Source of the DNA: a virus
Length of the DNA stretch: 47,234 bases
Virus record (IMG/VR): IMGVR_UViG_3300030390_002035
Location: 1 to 47,234 of that record
Direction: 5' to 3' (one strand)
Shown one piece after another: positions 21,202 through 27,961 of this stretch. The position numbers were made by a program, and so were the translations under genes. Every line of letters begins with the position of its first letter. Position 1 is the stretch's first letter. The notes below the pieces were generated by a model. The model saw only the letters and a program-made list of their open reading frames with translations, was not told where the DNA came from and did no database searches.

Positions 21202-22641
21202 ATGGATAAAAAATTTGTTTGGATAACAGGAGGAGATCAAAATTATTTATTAATGATTGAGGTGCTTGCTAAAAGTTTATTAAAATATTCTAAATATAAA
21301 CTTATAGTGTATGGTTTTAATTGTGATTCTAATATTAATCTTCCTAATGTTATTAATAAAAGAATTAATTATTTTCCTAAACACCTAAAAGAACCAAACA
21401 ATAAAGAACCAGATTTAATTAATAAAGATTATTCTGTTTATTTTGCTAAATATTTAGCTAATTTAGATTCTTTAAACGAAAACTTTGATAAATTTGCTTG
21501 GATAGATGGGGATGCTTTTGTTACTGAACATATAGATAAATCATTAAAGTATTTAAATAAATTAGAAGATTATCCTTTATTTATGAAGTATTTTCATAAT
21601 AATATTTCAAATTGGAAAATACATAATAATATAAGATTAGAAGGTGAATATGGATCAGAATTAACAGGTGTATATAATCATATTCCAAGAAACCCAAATA
21701 ATAAAATTATAGCAACGGGGTTTTATTTTTACGATGTAAATAGTAAAGATTTTTTTAATAAATGTCTTAGTTGGAATCACTATTTAAATAGTTACAATAT
21801 AAAAATTTATGTAGACGATAATGCATTCTCAGAAGAAAGAGTAGCAAATTGTGTATTATGGGAAGAAAATAAAACATTAGACTTACCTATTACGTGGAAT
21901 AATTATTATAGTTCTAAAGACGAAACTTTAGTTAATTCTTATTTTTTAAAACAGGGTTTTGATGTAATGTACGATAAAAATACACTTGAACCCTATTTTG
22001 TACATGGTCCCGATCCTTCAATTTTAGCTAAAAGTTCAACAGTGCTAAACCGTGCATTTAATGATTATACATCAACAAAATTAATGATAGTAGCTCACCC
22101 TGATGATGAAATAATATTTGGGAGTACAGAATTAATTAAATATGGTTCTGAATATAAAGTACTTTGTCTTACTAATAAGTCAAATAAAATTAGAAGTAAA
22201 GAGTTTGAAAAAGTAATGAAAGAGTTAAATATTAATTCTTGGGAAATACTTGATTATGAAGATACATTAATGCCAACCCAAAATTTTAATTTAAAAGACA
22301 TAATTAACTGTAAAGATTGGAAAAAAATAGTAACTCATAATCCTATTGGTGAATATGGTCACCCACAACATAAATTAGCCTTTGATGCTGTTAAAAATGA
22401 AACTCATAACTTTTATATTTTTAATAAATCATTAAAAAAAATAGACCAAAATTATTTGGACACTAAAAACCAGCTACTTAAATTGTATGAGTCAGAACAA
22501 GAAATGTTTAACCAAATTAAAACCAAAAATGGGGATTGGTTTAAAAGTAATTCTGATACTAATTATATTGAATACGAATCAATTGTTAAATATGATGTAA
22601 ATAAAGATATTACACCTTATATAGCTTGTTATGACAAATAA
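21202..22641 (+). CDS. Glycosyltransferase fused to PIG-L family deacetylase
   Basis: This 479-aa fusion has residues 1 to about 280 as a GT-A/GT8-like domain: FVWITGGDQNYLLMIEVLAKSLL at the start, DxD-type IDGDAF at 101-106, and FVHGPDPS near the end. Residues about 290-479 are a PIG-L/LmbE-type zinc de-N-acetylase: KLMIVAHPDDEIIFG with AHPDDE at 298-303, and HNPIGEYGHPQHKLAF with the third zinc ligand in GHPQH at 386-390. PIG-L enzymes remove acetyl from GlcNAc-type sugars. The fusion suggests that an N-acetyl sugar is transferred and then deacetylated, or that its acceptor is. It starts 12 bases after the previous gene and overlaps the next by 11. Confidence 0.84.
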   Translation: MDKKFVWITGGDQNYLLMIEVLAKSLLKYSKYKLIVYGFNCDSNINLPNVINKRINYFPKHLKEPNNKEPDLINKDYSVYFAKYLANLDSLNENFDKFAWIDGDAFVTEHIDKSLKYLNKLEDYPLFMKYFHNNISNWKIHNNIRLEGEYGSELTGVYNHIPRNPNNKIIATGFYFYDVNSKDFFNKCLSWNHYLNSYNIKIYVDDNAFSEERVANCVLWEENKTLDLPITWNNYYSSKDETLVNSYFLKQGFDVMYDKNTLEPYFVHGPDPSILAKSSTVLNRAFNDYTSTKLMIVAHPDDEIIFGSTELIKYGSEYKVLCLTNKSNKIRSKEFEKVMKELNINSWEILDYEDTLMPTQNFNLKDIINCKDWKKIVTHNPIGEYGHPQHKLAFDAVKNETHNFYIFNKSLKKIDQNYLDTKNQLLKLYESEQEMFNQIKTKNGDWFKSNSDTNYIEYESIVKYDVNKDITPYIACYDK

Positions 22642-23602
22642 AAATTTAATAATAATCCAGTGTCATTGTAATACAGAAGAAAAAATTTCTGTTTTAGAAA
22701 AAAATATAAAAATTTTAAAAAATCAAAAATTTAAAATTTTAGTAGTATCTCATATTCCTGTAAATCAAACCATTCAAGATAAAGTTGATTATTTTATTTA
22801 TGATAAAAGTAATCCAATATTACATTGGCCTGATAGAGGTATGATACATTGGATGAAAATAGATTTTGACAAAACATATAAAGCTATTAATGTTCTTTTT
22901 GATTTTGGTTGGACTTCTTTAAACCAAATTTTACTAGCAGGTAATTTAGGTTTATCTTTAGACTTTGATTATTACACTTTTATTAATTATGATATTCAAA
23001 TTACAGATAATATAATAGGGGCAATACAAAAACCAGTACCTTTATTAAGTAGTAAAGTTGTAGATAATAGGGTAAAAAATAATTTTAGATTCCCTAGTTT
23101 ATTATTTAATATATTCAGTAAAAAAAATTTACAAAGAGTCTTACCTTTATTTTCTAAAGAAAAATATATAAAGGGTTATTATAATAAAGAAGGTAAAACT
23201 ATACTTTATAGGGATGCAGAAGAATATTTTGGTGATATTATTAAAAATTTTCATTATGTAACTTTTAAAGACGAAATACAGGATTTAATTAAATTTGAAG
23301 AACCTGATATGTTAAATTGTAGTAAACATGATGATTTTAAAATTTTAATACAAAATGATACAACTCATTCTACTGTACACCCTTTACCTCACAGTTCTAA
23401 AGCTTTAATATATAACAATAAATCTAAAGGATTTGATTTTGTAGTTAATGATACAGTTATAAACATAAAAGATAAAAAAAAATTAATATATTTACCTAAA
23501 ATAAAAAAGATAGGATATACATACAAAAATAATTTTGTTAATCTAATAGAAGAATATAAAAGTTCAAATTATGTTAATATAAATTACGAAGAATTATGGT
23601 AG
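22631..23602 (+). CDS. Glycosyltransferase-like protein
   Basis: This 323-aa protein begins with a Rossmann-like strand-helix (NLIIIQCHCNTEEKISVLEKNI, LKNQKFKILVVSHIPV) and has YYTFINYDIQITDNII at about 116-131, where GT-A transferases carry the DxD region. The canonical DxD is replaced by NYDIQ. LFDFGWTSLNQILLAGNLGL is a helix often seen near the donor site in such proteins. It belongs to a poorly described glycosyltransferase-like group of marine phages; activity is not certain. It closes the sugar module, overlaps the PIG-L fusion by 11 bases, and is followed by a late promoter motif. Confidence 0.62.
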   Translation: MTNKNLIIIQCHCNTEEKISVLEKNIKILKNQKFKILVVSHIPVNQTIQDKVDYFIYDKSNPILHWPDRGMIHWMKIDFDKTYKAINVLFDFGWTSLNQILLAGNLGLSLDFDYYTFINYDIQITDNIIGAIQKPVPLLSSKVVDNRVKNNFRFPSLLFNIFSKKNLQRVLPLFSKEKYIKGYYNKEGKTILYRDAEEYFGDIIKNFHYVTFKDEIQDLIKFEEPDMLNCSKHDDFKILIQNDTTHSTVHPLPHSSKALIYNNKSKGFDFVVNDTVINIKDKKKLIYLPKIKKIGYTYKNNFVNLIEEYKSSNYVNINYEELW

Positions 23603-23616
23603 TTAAAAACAATTAT

Positions 23617-23634
23617 TAATATTTATAAACAAAA
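23617..23634 (+). promoter_or_regulatory. Putative late promoter
   Basis: TAATATTTATAAACAAAA stands about 20 bases before the ATG at 23640 and marks the return to structural genes. Confidence 0.65.
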
Positions 23635-23639
23635 ATAAA

Positions 23640-23894
23640 ATGAGTAAAACAATTAAGTTATCAAAAGAAGAACTAAAAGTTCTTAGAGGTTATCAACAGG
23701 ATCAAAATCAAATTACTTTTAGTTTAGGTAATGTTGATATTCAAAAAGCAATATTAGAAGGACAAAGAAGTTCAATTTTAGATGGGTTAGCAGATTTACA
23801 AGAAAAATCTAATAAAACTGCTAAGGAATTACAAGATAAGTATGGTGATGGAAACATTGACTTAGAAACTGGAGAATTTACTTTGGTAAAATAG
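23640..23894 (+). CDS. Small coiled-coil phage protein
   Basis: This 84-aa protein is mainly helical: KTIKLSKEELKVLRGYQQDQ, then IQKAILEGQRSSILDGLADL and EKSNKTAKELQDKYGDGNID. It ends with a short strand, IDLETGEFTLVK. The pattern helix-helix-YGDGxIDLxTGEF is common in small proteins of marine T4-like phages. No function is known to me. It has its own late-type motif directly ahead of the sheath unit, so a minor tail or assembly role is possible. Confidence 0.72.
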   Translation: MSKTIKLSKEELKVLRGYQQDQNQITFSLGNVDIQKAILEGQRSSILDGLADLQEKSNKTAKELQDKYGDGNIDLETGEFTLVK

Positions 23895-23912
23895 TTTTTT
23901 GAAAGAGTTTCT

Positions 23913-23929
23913 AATATTTATAATAAAAC
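23913..23929 (+). promoter_or_regulatory. Putative late promoter of the sheath gene
   Basis: TAATATTTATAATAAAA lies about 38 bases before the sheath start codon and is one of the closest matches to consensus. Confidence 0.7.
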
Positions 23930-23951
23930 AATATTAAAATAACAAAATAAA

Positions 23952-26282
23952 ATGGCAGAAACATTAATATCTCCAGGTGTATTAGCAAGAGAAAACGACC
24001 AATCCTTTGTTACTTCGCAACCCGTTGAAAGAGGTGCGGCACTTATAGGCCCTACAGCTTTAGGTCCCGTAGAAAGACCAACTTTAATTAGTTCTTTTAG
24101 TTCATACCAAGCAATTTTTGGTGGAGCTTTACAAAGTGGATCTAATGAATATACTTATCTTACTTCTATAGCTGCAAACCAATATTTTCAAAATGGTGGT
24201 AATTCTTTATTAATAACAAGAGTAGCTTCTGGGTCAAGTGCAAATTGGAGTTCTGCAACTTCAACTACAATTCAAAATAATGTAGAATCAACAACTTCTG
24301 GTTTAGTAGGTAGTATATTTAGTGGATTACAACCAAACCAAGGTAGTGGTTCAGCAGCCCCAGCAACATATTCTAATGTAGCTTTAATAACAGGTACAGG
24401 AGCAGGATCTGGTGCTACAGCAACTGTAACAACTAGTAATTCAAATGGGATATTAATTAAAACTACTACTTTAGCAATTGCAGGCAGTGCACCAACAACT
24501 ACTTTAAATGCTACTACAGCAGCTCAAGCTATTACTACAGCAGCAGGAACAGGAGCAACAGTAACAATAACATCAGCAGGTCTTGATATTACAACAATAA
24601 CAGTAGTTCTTGAAGGAACTTTATATGTACCCGAAGAAACAGTTACAATAACAGCAGCAACATTAACTGCCCTTACAACATTAGGGACAGTAACAGGAGA
24701 TCTAACCTTTACTATTGGTCAAGCTAATGTATTAACAGAAATATCTGCTGTACAAATAGTACAAGATGGAACTGATTACGCATCAGGAAATACATTAAGT
24801 ATAGCAGCAGGAGACGTTGGTACCCCAGCTGTAGCTCCAACATTTATCTTAACAGATGCAATGATAGAAAACAATCCAGCATTTGAATTAGAAACAATTT
24901 CCGAAGGTACTGTAATGAATAATACATTCCCATTTGGATCAGATACTTCAGGTGCTCAGATAGCAGGTGGAGCATTAGTTAGTGGATCTGCTGAAAATTT
25001 AAGATGGCAAATTACAAGTGTTAATACTTCTTCAGGGGTATTTTCATTAGCAATTAGACGTGGTAATGATGATACAAATCGTCCTGTAGTATTAGAAACT
25101 TTTAATAATGTTTCATTAGACCCCTTTGCTCCAAATTATATTTCAAGAGCAATTGGTGATATTTCAACTAATTTAGTAACAGAAGGAGTAGATACTTTTT
25201 TACAAGAATCAGGATCTTTCCCACAAATTTCTAGTTATGTTAGAGTAAAATCAGTAAATTCACCTACTCCACGTTATTTTGAAAATAATGGTGTAGCAAA
25301 AAATGAATTTACAAGTTCTTTACCTCAAGCAGGATCAGGTTCATTTGATGGAGCAGTTGGTTCAAACATTCCAGTAGGTAGAGCTGCTAATTTTTACCAA
25401 AATATTAGTGTTACTGATTCACAAGGATTAGTAGGAACTGATTATACTAATGCAATTGCATTAATGGCAAATCAAGATGACTACCAATACAATGTAATAT
25501 CAGTACCAGGTTTAACAAACCAAACACATGCAGCACAAATTACTAGCTTGATGAATACTTCAATTTCTCGTGGTGATAGTATTGCTGTAATTGATTTAGT
25601 AACATATAATCAACCGATAAATACTGTAGTAAACCAAGCAGGTGGGATTGATAATAGCTATACGGCAGCATATTGGCCTTGGTTACAAACAATTGATCCA
25701 AACTCAGCACAATTAGTTTACATACCAGCATCAACATTTATACCAGGTGTATACGCGTTTACAGATGCTTCAAGTGATCCATGGTTCGCACCAGCAGGTA
25801 TTACTAGAGGAGGAATGGGACAAGTTGTTAGAGCTGAAAGAAAATTAACATCTACAAATAGAGATACTTTATATGAAGCTAATATAAACCCAATTGCAAC
25901 ATTCCCACAACAAGGAGTTGTAGTATTTGGTCAGAAAACGCTACAAAAAGCAGCATCTGCATTAGATAGAGTAAATGTACGTAGATTATTAATTACACTT
26001 AAGGATTTTATTTCTCAAATTGCTGATAATTTAGTATTTGAACAAAATACAATTGCAACAAGACAAAACTTTTTAACACAAGTTAACCCTTATTTAGAAT
26101 CAGTACAACAAAGACAGGGATTATTTGCTTTTAAAGTAGTAATGGATGAAAATAATAATACACCAGATGTGATAGATAGAAATGAGTTAATAGGACAGAT
26201 TTTCTTACAACCAACTAGAACAGCTGAATTTATATTATTAGATTTCAATGTATTACCAACTGGAGCAACTTTCCCAGCATAA
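23952..26282 (+). CDS. Tail sheath protein, gp18-like
   Basis: This 776-aa contractile sheath subunit wraps the tail tube and drives injection. The N-terminus SPGVLARENDQSFVTSQPVE and the following ERGAALIGPTALGPVERPTL, then FGGALQSGSNEYTYLTSIAA and NSLLITRV, are the classic start of gp18-type sheaths. The C-terminus (FPQQGVVVFGQKTLQKAASA, LDRVNVRRLLITLKDFI, FLQPTRTAEFILLDFNVLPTG) is the conserved inner domain that forms the sheath mesh. It is longer than T4 gp18 (659 aa): an Ala/Thr-rich insert of about 180 residues (about 131-310) sits where outer, variable domains of sheath proteins usually lie. Confidence 0.95.
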   Translation: MAETLISPGVLARENDQSFVTSQPVERGAALIGPTALGPVERPTLISSFSSYQAIFGGALQSGSNEYTYLTSIAANQYFQNGGNSLLITRVASGSSANWSSATSTTIQNNVESTTSGLVGSIFSGLQPNQGSGSAAPATYSNVALITGTGAGSGATATVTTSNSNGILIKTTTLAIAGSAPTTTLNATTAAQAITTAAGTGATVTITSAGLDITTITVVLEGTLYVPEETVTITAATLTALTTLGTVTGDLTFTIGQANVLTEISAVQIVQDGTDYASGNTLSIAAGDVGTPAVAPTFILTDAMIENNPAFELETISEGTVMNNTFPFGSDTSGAQIAGGALVSGSAENLRWQITSVNTSSGVFSLAIRRGNDDTNRPVVLETFNNVSLDPFAPNYISRAIGDISTNLVTEGVDTFLQESGSFPQISSYVRVKSVNSPTPRYFENNGVAKNEFTSSLPQAGSGSFDGAVGSNIPVGRAANFYQNISVTDSQGLVGTDYTNAIALMANQDDYQYNVISVPGLTNQTHAAQITSLMNTSISRGDSIAVIDLVTYNQPINTVVNQAGGIDNSYTAAYWPWLQTIDPNSAQLVYIPASTFIPGVYAFTDASSDPWFAPAGITRGGMGQVVRAERKLTSTNRDTLYEANINPIATFPQQGVVVFGQKTLQKAASALDRVNVRRLLITLKDFISQIADNLVFEQNTIATRQNFLTQVNPYLESVQQRQGLFAFKVVMDENNNTPDVIDRNELIGQIFLQPTRTAEFILLDFNVLPTGATFPA

Positions 26283-26296
26283 AAAGAAAAAAGATA

Positions 26297-26313
26297 AATA
26301 TTTATAATAAAAT
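26297..26313 (+). promoter_or_regulatory. Putative late promoter of the tail tube gene
   Basis: AATATTTATAATAAAAT lies 27 bases before the ATG at 26325. Confidence 0.7.
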
Positions 26314-26324
26314 AAGATAATAAA

Positions 26325-26813
26325 ATGGCAGTATTAAACCCAAACGAAATATTTTTCACAGCATTTGAGCCAAAACAAAAGAATAGATTTATTGCTTTTG
26401 TAGATGGATTCCCAGCATATATTATGAAGGGAGTTGGAGCTGTAACCGTATCACAAGGAACAGTACCTTTAAATCATATTAACGTTCAACGTTTTGTAAA
26501 AGGTAAAACAACTTGGGGAACTATTCAGTTCACATTATTTGATCCAATTACTCCATCTGGTGCACAATCAGTAATGGAATGGGTTAGACTACATCATGAA
26601 TCAGTAACTGGTAGAGATGGTTATAGTGATTTCTATAAGAAAGATCTTACAATCAATGTACTAGGACCTGTAGGTGATATTGTATCAGAATGGATCATCA
26701 AAGGAGCAATGATTACAGAAGCTTCATTTGGAGATTTTGGATGGGATCAAGAAAATGCTGCTCAAGAAATTACAATGACAGTTCAACCAGATTACTGTGT
26801 ATTAAATTTCTAA
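26325..26813 (+). CDS. Tail tube protein, gp19-like
   Basis: This 162-aa protein is the subunit of the inner tail tube through which DNA passes; T4 gp19 is 163 aa. Typical strands are NRFIAFVDGFPAYIMKGV near the start, GKTTWGTIQFTLFDPITPSG in the middle, and the C-terminal WIIKGAMITEASFGDFGWDQ and ITMTVQPDYCVLNF. The order sheath then tube is as in T4. A strong terminator follows, so the abundant tube message can end here. Confidence 0.95.
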   Translation: MAVLNPNEIFFTAFEPKQKNRFIAFVDGFPAYIMKGVGAVTVSQGTVPLNHINVQRFVKGKTTWGTIQFTLFDPITPSGAQSVMEWVRLHHESVTGRDGYSDFYKKDLTINVLGPVGDIVSEWIIKGAMITEASFGDFGWDQENAAQEITMTVQPDYCVLNF

Positions 26814-26843
26814 AAATTTTACCCACCCCTAATTTGAAAAATT

Positions 26844-26869
26844 GCTTGGCTTTGCCAAGCTTTTTTTTT
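26844..26869 (+). terminator. Intrinsic terminator after the tail tube gene
   Basis: The perfect 7-bp stem GCTTGGC / GCCAAGC with loop TTT is followed by 9 T. Confidence 0.9.
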
Positions 26870-26873
26870 ATAT

Positions 26874-26894
26874 TAATATGTATAACTGATAAAA
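26874..26894 (+). promoter_or_regulatory. Possible late promoter, degenerate G variant
   Basis: TAATATGTATAACTGATAAAA resembles the G variant of the late motif but has an extra TG before the A run. It lies about 25 bases before the ATG at 26919, directly after a terminator. Confidence 0.42.
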
Positions 26895-26918
26895 ACGTTT
26901 TAATTAAATAAAGATTAT

Positions 26919-27662
26919 ATGAGTGAATTTAAATTCCCAACGGAAGAAATAGAACTACCATCTAAAGGTTTAGTATATTCAAAAGACAATCCCCTATCAA
27001 GTGGTAAAGTAGAAATTAAATATATGACTGCTAAGGAAGAAGATATTTTATCTAACCAAGCATATATTGAAAATGGTACAGTATTAGATAAACTTTTAGA
27101 TTCTGTAATAGTTTCTAAATTTAATACTAAAGACCTTATTATAGGAGATAAAAATGCAATCTTAATTGCAACTCGTATACTAGGATATGGGTCAGATTAT
27201 AAAGTAGCAATTAATGGTAAAGTACAAGAAATTGATTTATCAGAGTTAGAAAATAAACCATTTGATGAGTCTACAATGCTAGAAGGTAAAAATGAATTTG
27301 CCTTTACTTTGCCTCATAGTAACACTAAAGTTACTTATAAAATTTTAGATGGACATGATGAGAAAAAAATTGAAAGAGAATTAAAAGGACTTAAAAAATT
27401 AAATAAAAATGCTTCTCCCGAAGCATCTACTAGATTAAAATATACATTAACTTCTGTCAATGGAGAAACTGAAGCAAAAGACATCAGAGAATTTGTTGAT
27501 AATTATTTTTTAGCACGTGATGCTAGAGCATTTAGAGATCATTTAAGACAAACACAACCAGATGTAGATCTTAATGTAATTCTAGACAGCGGAGAGGAGG
27601 TAACCGTGCCCATTGGGCTTAGCTTTTTTTGGCCTGACTTCGGAGACGGCGCCTCAAATTAG
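26919..27662 (+). CDS. T4 gp26-type baseplate / tail-chaperone-like protein
   Basis: This 247-aa protein begins FPTEEIELPSKGLVYSKDNP and KVEIKYMTAKEEDILSNQAY, the pattern of the T4 base plate family (gp26 type): a Pro-Ser-Gly start, an MTAKEED motif, then a domain with ILGYGSDYKV. It ends IGLSFFWPDFGDGASN. Its position between tail tube and tape measure is that of tail-assembly chaperones (lambda G/T) in other phages. Its last 50 bases overlap a second ORF in the +1 frame, and a run of seven T at 27624-27630 lies in the overlap. I infer that most ribosomes stop at 27662 and a fraction shift into the second ORF. From about 27585 the codons become GC-rich, unlike the rest of the gene. Confidence 0.82.
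   Translation: MSEFKFPTEEIELPSKGLVYSKDNPLSSGKVEIKYMTAKEEDILSNQAYIENGTVLDKLLDSVIVSKFNTKDLIIGDKNAILIATRILGYGSDYKVAINGKVQEIDLSELENKPFDESTMLEGKNEFAFTLPHSNTKVTYKILDGHDEKKIERELKGLKKLNKNASPEASTRLKYTLTSVNGETEAKDIREFVDNYFLARDARAFRDHLRQTQPDVDLNVILDSGEEVTVPIGLSFFWPDFGDGASN
27591..27660 (+). other. Probable programmed ribosomal frameshift site (+1 or -2)
   Basis: Elements in order: GGAGAGGAGG (27591-27600), a Shine-Dalgarno-like run in a genome otherwise lacking them; the small hairpin GCCC-ATT-GGGC (27608-27618); the slip run TTTTTTT (27624-27630), read TTT TTT TGG in frame 0 and TTT GGC after a shift; then GC-rich DNA to 27655. The second ORF has no ATG near its start. Direction and efficiency cannot be told from sequence alone. 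Confidence 0.6.
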
Positions 27663-27924
27663 GTTAAGTATATTTAAACAAATCCATGAAATAGTTTTTC
27701 ATGGAAAAGGTGGATACGATTACGCTACTATATATCATATGCCGTTATGGCTTCGTAAATTTACATTTAAAGAAATAAATGATTATTATGAGGCAGAACA
27801 AGCAGCACTAAAAAAGGAACAAACAGGTGGAAAAACATCACTTATAGATTCAGAAGGTAAAATAAATACCCCTCAATTTAAACAAGCATCTAAAGCATAT
27901 GAGGGAAAGAGCAGCTACAAATAG
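27613..27924 (+). CDS. Tail-chaperone extension ORF, probably made by frameshift
   Basis: This ORF of up to 103 codons would begin with a TTG at 27613; its first ATG (27739) would remove the conserved core. That core, KQIHEIVFHGKGGYDYATIY and then HMPLWLRKFTFKEINDYYE, resembles the end of tail-assembly chaperone or T4-baseplate-family proteins ('MPxxLRxF'). A +1 or -2 slip at the seven T would fuse it to the upstream protein, giving about 334 residues. As a separate protein it could start at TTG, with AGGAGG 12 bases upstream, which I cannot exclude. The stop codon lies inside the stem of the following terminator. Confidence 0.72.
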   Translation: MGLAFFGLTSETAPQIRLSIFKQIHEIVFHGKGGYDYATIYHMPLWLRKFTFKEINDYYEAEQAALKKEQTGGKTSLIDSEGKINTPQFKQASKAYEGKSSYK

Positions 27925-27935
27925 CTGCTTTTTTT
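27911..27935 (+). terminator. Intrinsic terminator overlapping the stop codon
   Basis: The 7-bp stem GCAGCTA / TAGCTGC with loop CAAA is followed by 7 T. The TAG stop (27922-27924) is part of the 3' arm, so translating ribosomes could hinder folding and couple termination to translation. Confidence 0.85.
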
Positions 27936-27936
27936 C

Positions 27937-27952
27937 ATATTTATAATAAAAT
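27937..27952 (+). promoter_or_regulatory. Putative late promoter of the tape measure gene
   Basis: ATATTTATAATAAAAT follows the terminator at once and stands 25 bases before the ATG at 27962. Confidence 0.7.
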
Positions 27953-27961
27953 ACTCTTTAA

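Noticed and set aside
27608-27630. Terminator (GCCC-ATT-GGGC followed by T run)
   Set aside because: The stem is only 4 bp, is separated from the T run, and lies inside coding DNA. The frameshift reading explains it better.
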